A DNA stretch of 64,000 nucleotides from the NCBI GenBank assembly GCA_900320085.1, contig ONRC01000004.1, forward strand, positions 19,474-83,473, given 5' to 3'. Of the stretch, positions 43,246 to 51,571 are shown piece by piece. The DNA is from an uncultured Eubacteriales bacterium. Lineage in GTDB: Bacteria > Bacillota > Clostridia > Christensenellales > Aristaeellaceae. The translations under genes and the position numbers were made by a program. Below the pieces are notes generated by a model. That model saw only the letters and a program-made list of their open reading frames with translations. It did not search any database and was not told the origin of the DNA. The stretch's first letter is position 1; every line of letters begins with the position of its first letter.

Positions 43246-44588
43246 TCGACCTGACGGGGTATCAGGGGGCGCTGGAGCATCTGCCCCAGGGGATCGCCCG
43301 GGCGGAGGTGAATGCCGAGCGCATCCGCTGCACGGACATCGCCATCCGGGACGGCCGGGCCGCCAGCAGCGTTTCCTTTGATCAGACCAAGTTTTATATC
43401 CGCGCGGGCGGCGAACGCCTGGGCACGGTATACACCGAACGGCCCGACGACGACGCGGCGGCGCTGTTTTGCGCGGCGGCAGAAAACGCCCGCTGGACGG
43501 ACGCGGGCGACACCCCCATGAACGGCCCGGAGCGCAGCGTTTCCGACAGCGACGAGGGGGAAAACGAACCAATCAAAAGCATGATCGTTCTCGGTGCGGA
43601 AGCGGAAAAAGCCATGCGGGGCGCGGACATTCCTTTTCTCCATGTACGCGTGACCGAACGGGAGCTGCGCACCGTGAACAGCCTTGGGCTGGACAGCTTT
43701 ACCCACCGCCACTGGGCGGATCTGTATACCGCCGTGTCCCTTCCCCGGGAGGGGATGCAGGCCGCCGAAGCGGAAGCCAATGTGAGCGCCTGCGGGCTCG
43801 ATCAGCTTGACCCCGCGGCCTTCGCGCAAAAGGCGCTTGCCCTGGCCGACCAGACGGACGGGGGCGGGCTGAAGCCGATCACGGTTTCCTCCGGAAGCTA
43901 TGACTGCGTGATGACCGGTCAGGTGCTCAGGAACATCCTGATGACCGCCTGGCGCAGCCTGTCCGCGGAGGCCATGCAGGGCGGCGGCTCTGCCTTTCGC
44001 GCCGTGGGGGAGAAGATCGGCAGCGTTGAAGTGAATCTGGTCAACGCCCCTGCCCATCCCCTGAGCGGCAAACGCTTTCCCGTGGACAGCGAAGGCACGC
44101 CCATGAGCGAAACCCTGCTGGTGGAACAAGGGCTGCTCCGGGAACCGCTGACGACCCTCTCCTCCGCCCGGAAACTGGGCATCGCGTCCAATGGCTGCAC
44201 CGGGCGCATCCCTGTGATGACGGGCAACGTGCCCATCGCGCTGACGACGGTGCCGGGGCTGTTCTATCTGCGGCCCGATGGGCGGAATACCCAGCGGCAG
44301 CTGATCGAACGCATGGATACCGGCTTCGTGCTGACCTATTCCCTGGACCTGTTCCATTCGGTGAATATCGCTTCCGGGCTGTTTTCCGTGCCCTGCGGCG
44401 GGTACTTCGTCCGGCATGGGGAGAAGGTTGGCAGCGTGTCCCAGATGACGGTGGCGGGCAGCCTGCGGGAACTGTTCACGGCGGTGGAGGCTGTTGGGAA
44501 CGATCTGGATTTTGACGATTTTTATTTCCGCAATTACTGCGTGGGCAGTCCCTCCGCCCTGCTGCGGAATATGACGTTTTCAAGCTGA
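43242..44588 (+). CDS. tldE: TldE/PmbA-type partner subunit
   Basis: A 448-residue homologue without the HExxxH motif, as expected for TldE/PmbA. It shows GGSAFRAVGEKIGSVEVNLVN, then a C-terminal core with NVPIALTTVPGLFYL and FSVPCGGYFVRHGEKVGSVSQMTVAGSLRELF. The start is GTG at 43242, overlapping the TldD stop, with GGGGG 7 bases upstream; an open frame reaching back to 43020 lies inside tldD and was rejected. It forms the protease with TldD. Confidence 0.9.
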   Translation: MIDLTGYQGALEHLPQGIARAEVNAERIRCTDIAIRDGRAASSVSFDQTKFYIRAGGERLGTVYTERPDDDAAALFCAAAENARWTDAGDTPMNGPERSVSDSDEGENEPIKSMIVLGAEAEKAMRGADIPFLHVRVTERELRTVNSLGLDSFTHRHWADLYTAVSLPREGMQAAEAEANVSACGLDQLDPAAFAQKALALADQTDGGGLKPITVSSGSYDCVMTGQVLRNILMTAWRSLSAEAMQGGGSAFRAVGEKIGSVEVNLVNAPAHPLSGKRFPVDSEGTPMSETLLVEQGLLREPLTTLSSARKLGIASNGCTGRIPVMTGNVPIALTTVPGLFYLRPDGRNTQRQLIERMDTGFVLTYSLDLFHSVNIASGLFSVPCGGYFVRHGEKVGSVSQMTVAGSLRELFTAVEAVGNDLDFDDFYFRNYCVGSPSALLRNMTFSS

Positions 44589-44605
44589 AAGAAAGGAAGC
44601 CTGCC

Positions 44606-45553
44606 ATGAAGATCATTGAAGAAGCTCAGGTGCGCCGCCTGCTGACCCCGGAACGCTGTCTGGACGCCATGCGGGCATGTCTGGTGGATCTGGAGGAAGG
44701 CCGCTGCGCCATGCCCCAGCGCCTGATCTGCGCCATGCCGAATACGGCGATGCTGGGCTTTATGCCCGCTTACGTGGGCGATTATTACGGGGCGAAGGTC
44801 ATCGCCGCCTACGCGCCAAACACCGGCACAAAGTATCCCTCCCATATCGGCTATGTGATGCTGTTTGAATCGGAGCACTCCACCGTCGCCGCGATGGTGG
44901 AGGCGGGCTCCATCACGGAGATCCGCACGGGCTGCGTCAGCGCCGTGGCGACGGATGCGCTGGCCCGTCGGGACGCCCATTCCCTGGCGCTGATCGGCGC
45001 GGGCGCCCAGGCAAGGTCGCATCTGGCGGCGATTCGGCTGGTGCGGAAGATCGACCGGGTGACGGTGTACGACATTCGCCCCGAGGCCGCTCAGCGCTTC
45101 GCGGAGGAAGCCGCGGCGGAATATGGGCTGACCGTAGAAACAGCGGCCAGCGCCGCCGAAGCGGTGCGGGACGCGGACATCGTGTGCACCCTGACGCCCG
45201 CCAAAACGCCTTATCTCACGCGGGATATGGTAAAGCCCGGCACCCATATCAACGCGGTGGGCACGTTCACGCCTGCCACCCGGGAGGTCGCCTCCGACTT
45301 GGTGGCCGCTTCCCGGCTGTATGCCGATCATATCCCCGCCTGCCGCGCGGAGAGCGGCGAATACCTGATCCCGCTTCAGGAAGGACTGATCACGGAAAAC
45401 CACATCGTGGGGTCCATCGGCCAGCTTCTGACCGGCAAAGCGGCAGGACGGACTTCGGATACTGAAATCACGCTGTTCGACGCCCTTGGCCTGGCGGTAG
45501 AGGATATCGCCAGCGCGAAAGCGGTGTTTCTTTCTGAATCCCAGGGCTGCTGA
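44606..45553 (+). CDS. Ornithine cyclodeaminase / mu-crystallin family protein
   Basis: A 315-residue NAD(P)-binding protein. Landmarks are the N-terminal ALRACLVDL-like helix with LEEGRCAMPQR, KVIAAYAPN, EAGSITEIRTGCVSAVATDALAR and the Rossmann motif LALIGAGAQARSHLAAI. TPAKTPYLTRDMVKPGTHINAVGT is also typical. Family members include ornithine cyclodeaminase, alanine and other opine-type dehydrogenases, and mu-crystallin, a reductase of cyclic ketimines. The substrate is not decidable from sequence. It is 17 bases after tldE and closes the peptide-uptake module. Confidence 0.85.
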   Translation: MKIIEEAQVRRLLTPERCLDAMRACLVDLEEGRCAMPQRLICAMPNTAMLGFMPAYVGDYYGAKVIAAYAPNTGTKYPSHIGYVMLFESEHSTVAAMVEAGSITEIRTGCVSAVATDALARRDAHSLALIGAGAQARSHLAAIRLVRKIDRVTVYDIRPEAAQRFAEEAAAEYGLTVETAASAAEAVRDADIVCTLTPAKTPYLTRDMVKPGTHINAVGTFTPATREVASDLVAASRLYADHIPACRAESGEYLIPLQEGLITENHIVGSIGQLLTGKAAGRTSDTEITLFDALGLAVEDIASAKAVFLSESQGC

Positions 45554-45663
45554 GGATTGCAATTGTTTATCGAATAAGACTCAGATTCATCCTTGATAAC
45601 ACAAACCTTATTTGCTTTCTAAAAGCTAAAGAATTCAAAAACTGTAAAACTTTTGTTTGATTC

Positions 45664-45692
45664 TTGCGCTCCATGGATAAAGATGGTACAAT
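45664..45692 (+). promoter_or_regulatory. Promoter of the second SH3-like protein
   Basis: TTGCGC (45664-45669), a 17-base spacer and TACAAT (45687-45692) lie 40 bases before the start at 45732. Confidence 0.6.
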
Positions 45693-45731
45693 CAGGATGC
45701 ATGAAACCAAATGAATCAGGGGGCTGATCCA

Positions 45732-46958
45732 ATGAAGCGCCGAATCCTTTGTCTGTGCCTGCTGCTGGCGTTATGCTTCTCCTTTGTGCCCGAAGCCCGG
45801 GCCCTGGCGACGCTGGATTATTATTTCAACGCCAATTTCGGCAGGAGCTACGACGTGTTTTCCGGTCCGGGCAGGCATTATTACCGCGCCAACATGGGCA
45901 AGGCCATGTACGGCGGCGGCGCGGCCCGCGTGTACGGTATGGAAGGCGACTGGATCATGATGGGCTACCAGACCTCCGGCGGCGACTACCGCATCGGCTA
46001 TGTGCATAAGGACGCCCTGAACACCGCCAAGTATGTGGACGGAACCATCCAGCCGCTGTTTTTCGATCACTATACCGCTTATGCCGACGATTACTGCCGC
46101 ATCACAGACGACCCGGTGATCAACAACAAAATGATCTGCACCCTGCCCGAAAACACGCCGGTGACCGTGCTGGCGACCATGGGCACCTCCTGGACGTACA
46201 TTGAGGCAAACACCTCCCAGGGCTTGATGCGCGGCTTCGTGTGGAGTATGCATTTGAAAAACAGCAATGCGCCCGTGACTCCCGCGCCAACGATGGCGCC
46301 GCTGCCGACGCAGATTCCCTGGCCTACCATGGCGCCGCTGCCGACGCAGATTCCCTGGCCTACCAGGGCTCCCGTCACCGCCGCGCCCTGGCCCACCTAT
46401 GCGCCTGTTATTACGGCCATCCCCTGGAACCCGCCGACCGCCCAGCCCTGGGTGACCGCCGCGCCTTCCGTCAAAACCGACGAATGGCTGCCGACCCCGA
46501 AGAGCCTCTATATTGCGGGCAACTGGCCCGTGTATTCCGGCCCCGGCGAATACTATTACCGTGCCAACAAGGGCAAGGCAACCAAGGGCGAAGGCACCTG
46601 CCAGGTATACGGCATTGAAAACATGGGCTATGGCGATTGGCTGATGATCGGCTATTCCATGACCGCGGGCGGCTACCGCGTGGGTTACATCCGCGCCGAG
46701 GCGCTGGGCGTGGGGATCGGGCAAACGGCACCCATGAAGCTGGCGTACCATACCCGCCGCCTGGCCTATCCATCCGCTCTCACCGACGACCCGCTGCACA
46801 CCAATTCAGTGGTAGCCGAAATTCCCGCCGGGACGTATGTGCTGTTCCTGGGGTACACCTACTCGTCCAATTCCGTGTGGGCGTATGTGGAGGTGCTGAG
46901 CAACAACCAGATCATGCGCGGCTTCCTGCCCGTCAGCGCACTGGAGGCGGAGCAGTAA
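45732..46958 (+). CDS. Secreted protein with two SH3-like halves and a repeat linker
   Basis: A 408-residue exported protein. The signal peptide ([24 protein letters not shown]) is followed by two homologous halves of about 150 residues, each starting with a [17 protein letters not shown] or [17 protein letters not shown] segment, then GDWIMMGYQ or GDWLMIGYS, and ending MRGFVW or MRGFLP. The linker is Pro/Thr/Ala-rich and contains a perfect 36-bp tandem duplication. Wall binding is likely; the activity is unknown. The ATG at 45732 has AGGGGG 8 bases upstream; an ATG at 45711 lies before that site. Confidence 0.75.
   Translation: MKRRILCLCLLLALCFSFVPEARALATLDYYFNANFGRSYDVFSGPGRHYYRANMGKAMYGGGAARVYGMEGDWIMMGYQTSGGDYRIGYVHKDALNTAKYVDGTIQPLFFDHYTAYADDYCRITDDPVINNKMICTLPENTPVTVLATMGTSWTYIEANTSQGLMRGFVWSMHLKNSNAPVTPAPTMAPLPTQIPWPTMAPLPTQIPWPTRAPVTAAPWPTYAPVITAIPWNPPTAQPWVTAAPSVKTDEWLPTPKSLYIAGNWPVYSGPGEYYYRANKGKATKGEGTCQVYGIENMGYGDWLMIGYSMTAGGYRVGYIRAEALGVGIGQTAPMKLAYHTRRLAYPSALTDDPLHTNSVVAEIPAGTYVLFLGYTYSSNSVWAYVEVLSNNQIMRGFLPVSALEAEQ
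46293..46364 (+). repeat. Tandem 36-bp duplication in the linker
   Basis: Two identical 36-base copies (46293-46328 and 46329-46364) encode [12 protein letters not shown] twice. Because 36 is a multiple of three, copy-number change keeps the frame. Confidence 0.95.
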
Positions 46959-47004
46959 ATTCAAAGCCCTGCGCCAGGTTTCGCCCAAAACCAGAAAAAA
47001 GCGC

Positions 47005-47033
47005 TTGCATTCTGTTTCCGTTCATGCTATAAT
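47005..47033 (+). promoter_or_regulatory. rpmE promoter
   Basis: TTGCAT (47005-47010), a 17-base spacer and a consensus TATAAT (47028-47033) lie 65 bases upstream of rpmE. Confidence 0.75.
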
Positions 47034-47097
47034 ACGTTCTGCGGCTCATGGGCAGCCCCCCATGAATCCAATCGCAAGGGCAAAAGAGGTGAAAACA

Positions 47098-47298
47098 ATG
47101 AAGGAAAAGATCCATCCCAAGTACGAGAAGTGCATCGTGCGCTGCGTGTGCGGCGAGACCTTCGAAACCGGCTCTACCAAGAAGGAGCTGAGGGTTGAAA
47201 TCTGCTCGAAGTGCCATCCCTTCTTCACCGGCAAGCAGAAGCTGGTGGATACCGGCGGCCGCGTCGACCGTTTCAAGAAGCGCTTTGGTATGCAGTGA
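47098..47298 (+). CDS. rpmE: 50S ribosomal protein L31
   Basis: A 66-residue protein, complete, with the zinc ligands Cys16, Cys18, Cys36 and Cys39 exactly as in the zinc-binding type of L31. It begins MKEKIHPKY and ends with [17 protein letters not shown] precedes the ATG. The order rpmE, DUF1385, prmC is conserved in many Clostridia. Confidence 0.97.
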   Translation: MKEKIHPKYEKCIVRCVCGETFETGSTKKELRVEICSKCHPFFTGKQKLVDTGGRVDRFKKRFGMQ

Positions 47299-47305
47299 CC
47301 CCCAT

Positions 47306-47354
47306 AAAAGCAGTGCCGCCAGTCCATGGTGGGTGCTGCTTTTCTCGTTTTCGG
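47306..47354 (+). terminator. Probable terminator after rpmE
   Basis: AAAAGCAG (47306-47313) pairs with CTGCTTTT (47336-47343), with partial pairing inside, followed by CTCGTTTTC. Confidence 0.5.
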
Positions 47355-47390
47355 GAAATTGTGTCAAAATATCGTTAGAGGTATATAACT

Positions 47391-48428
47391 ATGAGTAAAA
47401 AAACAGAGAACGGCGCGGCCTGCCCCCGGGCGGACATCGGCGGCCAGGCGGTGCTGGACGGCGTGATGATGAAAAGCCCCGACGCCGTGGCGGTGGCAGT
47501 GCGCCGGCCCAACGGCGATATCGTGGTGAAGCGCGAAGCGTACGAAGCGCCTAGCAAAAAGCATCCCTGGATGGGCAAGCCCTTCATCCGCGGCGCGGTG
47601 AACATGGTGCAGATGCTGGGGCTGGGCATGCGGGTGCTGGAGGACAGCATGAAAATGTCCGGCAACGAGGAAGCCCAGGAGGAGCCCACCAAGTTTGAAA
47701 AATGGCTGGCGGAAAAGCTGGGCAAGAACGTGGACAAGGTGGTCATGGGGGTGGCCATCGTGATGGCCCTGGCCATGAGCATCGGCCTGTTCGTGCTGCT
47801 GCCCAACCTGATTATCCTTCTGTTCCCCAAGAATCCCACGGGCGGCACGCTGCTGGTTAAAAACCTGGTGAGCGGCGTGGTGCGCATCGCGCTGCTGATC
47901 GGCTACATTTCCCTGGTGGGCCGCATCCCGGAAATGCGCAAGACCTTCCAGTATCACGGCTCGGAGCACAAGACCGTTTACTGCCACGAGCACGACCTGC
48001 CCCTGACGCCCAAGAACGCCCAGCAATTCACGACCCTGCATCCCCGCTGCGGCACCAGCTTCCTGCTGCTCACCTTCTTCCTGAGCATCATTTTCTATTC
48101 CATCATCGACGTGCTGGTATTGCAGCTGACGGGCTTTGACCTGGGGGCCCATTACCTGCTGCGGGTGCTGAGCCGCATTATTCTGCTGCCCTGCGTGGCG
48201 GGCATCAGCTATGAAGTGCTGAAAGCCGTGGCCCACGCCGAAAACCCGCTGACCAAGGCCCTGCGCTGGCCCGGATTGCAAATGCAGCGCCTCACCACCC
48301 GCCAGCCCAGCGACGAACAATGCGAAGTCGCCATCGCCTCCATGAACGCCGCGCTCCACGGCCTGCCGGAGGGGGAAGTGACGCCCGAGGGATGGGTGAT
48401 TCTGCACAAGGAAGCGACAGCGGTATAA
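47391..48428 (+). CDS. DUF1385 family membrane protein (YqhQ-like)
   Basis: A 345-residue protein. The N-terminal DIGGQAVLDGVMMKSPDAVAVAVRRPNGDIVVK and the central YHGSEHKTVYCHEHDLPLTPKNAQQFTTLHPRCGTSFLL (with its His, Glu and Cys pattern) are the DUF1385 hallmarks. Four to five membrane helices lie at about 120-220 and beyond. B. subtilis YqhQ is the known relative; its function is not established. It lies 92 bases after rpmE and 63 bases before prmC. Confidence 0.92.
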   Translation: MSKKTENGAACPRADIGGQAVLDGVMMKSPDAVAVAVRRPNGDIVVKREAYEAPSKKHPWMGKPFIRGAVNMVQMLGLGMRVLEDSMKMSGNEEAQEEPTKFEKWLAEKLGKNVDKVVMGVAIVMALAMSIGLFVLLPNLIILLFPKNPTGGTLLVKNLVSGVVRIALLIGYISLVGRIPEMRKTFQYHGSEHKTVYCHEHDLPLTPKNAQQFTTLHPRCGTSFLLLTFFLSIIFYSIIDVLVLQLTGFDLGAHYLLRVLSRIILLPCVAGISYEVLKAVAHAENPLTKALRWPGLQMQRLTTRQPSDEQCEVAIASMNAALHGLPEGEVTPEGWVILHKEATAV

Positions 48429-48444
48429 GCAATTATTAAACATT

Positions 48445-48475
48445 ACAGGGACGGCTGACCGCCGCCCCTGTTTTC
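48445..48475 (+). terminator. Hairpin between DUF1385 and prmC
   Basis: CAGGG-A-CGGC pairs with GCCG-C-CCCTG around a short loop and is followed by TTTT. It is either a leaky terminator or a hairpin within the operon. Confidence 0.5.
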
Positions 48476-48491
48476 ATGGAAAGGAAACAGT

Positions 48492-49316
48492 ATGACCGTT
48501 CTGGAAGCGTTAAGAAAGGCCGAATCGCGGTTGCAGGCCATCCCGGAACCGCGCCTGGACGCGGAATATATGCTGGCGGAAGCGCTGCATACATCCCGGT
48601 TGATGATGCTGATCGACAAGAGCCGCGCGCTGACGGCGGCCGAGGAAGAAGCGTTTGAAGGCATGGTGGCCCGCCGGGAGAAGCGGGAGCCCTTGCAGTA
48701 CATCCTGGGCAGTCAGAGCTTCATGGGGTTTTCGTTCAAGACGGACCCCCGGGCGCTGATCCCCCGGAACGACACGGAAGCCCTGTGCGAAGAAGCGCTG
48801 CGGCATATCCGTCCCGGCGACCGGGTGTTGGACCTGTGCACCGGCACCGGGGCGCTGGGCATCGCCATCAAAAAGCTGTGCCAGAAAGCCGTCGTGACCG
48901 CCACGGACATCAGCGAAGCCGCGCTGTCCCTGGCAAAGGAAAACGCCCGAAGCCTGCAAGCGGAGGTACGGTTCCTGCAAGGGGATTTATTCACGCCAGT
49001 TTCCGGGGAACAATTCGATGTCATCGTCAGCAATCCCCCCTATATCCCGGAAGCGCTGCGGGGACAGCTGCAGGCGGAGGTGGAAAAAGAACCCGCCCTC
49101 GCGCTGTTTGCCGGGGAGGACGGGCTGGACTTTTACCGCCGAATCGCAAAAGAAGCCCCGGGACATTTGCTGCCCCAGGGCTGGCTGTGCCTGGAGGTGG
49201 GGGACGGGGAGGCGGAAGCCGTAGCCGCCCTGCTGAAAGCGGATTTTGAATCGGTGCGCATCCTGACCGATCTGAATGGACTGGACCGGGTGGTCAGCGG
49301 GCAGATGCGTTCATGA
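48492..49316 (+). CDS. prmC: Release factor glutamine methyltransferase
   Basis: A 274-residue SAM-dependent methyltransferase that methylates the GGQ glutamine of peptide release factors. The SAM motif DLCTGTGALGI is at 114-124 and the catalytic NPPY at 181-184. IPRNDTE at 90-96 stands where most homologues have IPRPDTE. The N-terminal helical domain that recognises the release factor is present. GGAAAGGAA precedes the ATG. In most genomes prfA lies next to prmC; here the adjacent gene is a convergent exporter. Confidence 0.94.
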   Translation: MTVLEALRKAESRLQAIPEPRLDAEYMLAEALHTSRLMMLIDKSRALTAAEEEAFEGMVARREKREPLQYILGSQSFMGFSFKTDPRALIPRNDTEALCEEALRHIRPGDRVLDLCTGTGALGIAIKKLCQKAVVTATDISEAALSLAKENARSLQAEVRFLQGDLFTPVSGEQFDVIVSNPPYIPEALRGQLQAEVEKEPALALFAGEDGLDFYRRIAKEAPGHLLPQGWLCLEVGDGEAEAVAALLKADFESVRILTDLNGLDRVVSGQMRS

Positions 49317-49370
49317 ATGGTATGATCCTTCTGCGTGTATGATTCCAGGAATGCTTTGAGGGAAAAACCA

Positions 49371-51557
49371 TCAATCGTTGGTGCCCAGGCGCTGGCGCTC
49401 CACCAACTCGGCGAAGATGCCCTTGCGGGCGATCAGGTCCTCATAGGTGCCGTCCTCGGCGATCTTGCCGCCGTCGATGACCAGGATGCGGTCGCAGTGG
49501 CGGATGGTGGACAGGCGATGAGCGATGATGATGCGGGTGCACTTCATTTTGTCCAGGGCCTCGGATACTTTTTTCTGGGTGATATTGTCCAGGGCGGAGG
49601 TGGCCTCGTCAAAGATCAGCACCTTGGGCTTGGGCGCGATGGCCCGGGCGATCATCAGGCGCTGGCGCTGGCCGCCGGAGATGGTGCCGCCGCCATCCTG
49701 GAGGATGGTGTTCATGCCCATGGGCATGTCCCGGATGTCCTCGGCGATGCCGGCGATTTCCGCGGCGTCCCAGGCATCCTGCAGCTTTAAGGTGGGCGCG
49801 GAAATGACGATGTTGTCGAAGATGGAGCCGGAGAACAGGCGGCCGTCCTGCATCACCGTGCCGATCTGGCGGCGCAGGGAGCGCACGTCCAGGGTCTGCA
49901 GATCCTTTTTATCGTAATAGATCACGCCGCGGGAGGGCTTTTCAAAGCCCAGCAGCAGCCGCACCAGGGTGGATTTTCCGCAGCCGCTTTTGCCCACGAT
50001 GGCCACGTACTGCCGGGGCGGAATATACAGGCTGAAATCGTCGAACAGGGGCTTGGCGTCCGGGTCATAGCCGAAGGTGACGTGGGACAGCTCAATGCTG
50101 CCGGACAGGCGGGTGACGGTTTCCTTGGCGTCGGAGGTTTCCGGCTGGGCGGAAAGCAAAGGCTGGATCAGGCTGATGATGGGCTTGATGGAGGCGGCGG
50201 AAAGCGCCATGGAGGCCAGGGCGGAAAAGGCCGAAGAAATATAGGCATAGGCCGAATTGAAGGCGAAATAATCCGCCACGGAGACCTGGCTTTTCACCGC
50301 GATATAATACATGATGGCCGTGCCGGTCAGGGAAATGGCGGTGGTGATCACCGAGGCCAGGCGGATCACCGCGGGCGGATTGAAGGTCAGCTCGGCGCTT
50401 TTGGTGTATGCCTGGGACCATTTGAAGAAGGCCCGGTTCTCCGCGCCGCTCAGGCGGATTTTCTGAATGCCCTTGATGAGGGAAAACACCAGGCCCCGTT
50501 CCTTGGCGGTATACACCATCTTTTCTTTGTCGATGCGCATCTGCACCGCCGCGGACAGCATGCTCACGCCCAGGGTCAGCAGCGTCACGATCAGGCTGGG
50601 CCACACCAGGCTGGGGGCGAAGGCGAAGATCTGGGTCAGATACACCAGGGAGAAAACGCCGGTGACGGCGGTGGAAAACAGGGAATCCACAATGGTGGAG
50701 CACAGGGAATCCATATAGCTGATATACTGGTTCAGCTCGCCCGCGGAATAATCCTTGAAAAACGACGCGGGCAGAGCCAGCATCCGCATCATGGTGGCGG
50801 CGCTGACGTTGATATTCAGCTTATACCGGATGCGGGCCAGCAGCAGGGAGCGGATGATGGACAACAGCACGCTGCCCACGGTGGCGAACAGCAGGAAGGA
50901 CATGACCGCGGCCAGCAGCTGCATGCTGCCGGTGGCGACCACGGTGCCCGTCAAAACCCGGTTGAGCCGGGGCATCAGCATGCCCACGAGCACGATGGCC
51001 AGGGAGGCGACGCCGAAGCTGATCAAATCGCGCATGGTCAGGCAGCTCATCATGTAACTGAGCAGATCCTTCAGGTTCAGTTCCCGCATGGGAAGCGGGC
51101 GGTAGAAGCACAGGGCCTCAGTGCTGATCCGCGTTTCTTCCTTGCCATTGACCGGCACTTTTGCGCCTGTGCGGGGATCCACATATTCATAGCCCCCCAT
51201 GTCCGAGGGCAGCACGGCGATGACCGTGCCCTCTTCCTTGAGGGAGGTGATCATGGGGCCCATGGCGTCCTGGTGCCAGCCTTTTTTCAGAATGATTTCC
51301 CGGTACAGGATGCCGGTGGAGGACAGCAGGTAATCCAGCCTGTCCTGCAAGCCCTTGATGGCGGGGGGAACCTCCCGTTCCTTGATGCCAAAATGCTTGA
51401 GCAATCCGGACACCGCGTCGCTGACGTCAGCCTGATCCTTTAAAGAGGAGCTGATTTTCCGCCCGGTAATGGAGCGGGCGATATTTTCAAAGGAGTCGCT
51501 GAGCAGTTCCCGTTCGTGTTTTTTTCGGAATTCGATTTGTTCGTCAAACCAACCCAC
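49371..51557 (-). CDS. NHLM-type peptide export ABC transporter, ATPase without peptidase
   Basis: A 728-residue ABC exporter half. About 180 N-terminal residues form a soluble domain characteristic of the non-peptidase NHLM transporter (ending in ALCFYRPLPMRELNLKDLLSYM). Six membrane helices and an ATPase follow, with Walker A VGKSGCGKST, signature ISGGQRQRLMIARAI and Walker B LIFDEATSALD. NHLM transporters are paired with a C39-peptidase half to export ribosomally made peptides. The start is GTG with AGGGGGC upstream, 14 bases after the stop of the peptidase-bearing gene, so the two probably form a heterodimer. Confidence 0.88.
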   Translation of the reverse strand: MGWFDEQIEFRKKHERELLSDSFENIARSITGRKISSSLKDQADVSDAVSGLLKHFGIKEREVPPAIKGLQDRLDYLLSSTGILYREIILKKGWHQDAMGPMITSLKEEGTVIAVLPSDMGGYEYVDPRTGAKVPVNGKEETRISTEALCFYRPLPMRELNLKDLLSYMMSCLTMRDLISFGVASLAIVLVGMLMPRLNRVLTGTVVATGSMQLLAAVMSFLLFATVGSVLLSIIRSLLLARIRYKLNINVSAATMMRMLALPASFFKDYSAGELNQYISYMDSLCSTIVDSLFSTAVTGVFSLVYLTQIFAFAPSLVWPSLIVTLLTLGVSMLSAAVQMRIDKEKMVYTAKERGLVFSLIKGIQKIRLSGAENRAFFKWSQAYTKSAELTFNPPAVIRLASVITTAISLTGTAIMYYIAVKSQVSVADYFAFNSAYAYISSAFSALASMALSAASIKPIISLIQPLLSAQPETSDAKETVTRLSGSIELSHVTFGYDPDAKPLFDDFSLYIPPRQYVAIVGKSGCGKSTLVRLLLGFEKPSRGVIYYDKKDLQTLDVRSLRRQIGTVMQDGRLFSGSIFDNIVISAPTLKLQDAWDAAEIAGIAEDIRDMPMGMNTILQDGGGTISGGQRQRLMIARAIAPKPKVLIFDEATSALDNITQKKVSEALDKMKCTRIIIAHRLSTIRHCDRILVIDGGKIAEDGTYEDLIARKGIFAELVERQRLGTND

Positions 51558-51571
51558 TTTTTTTCGCCCCC

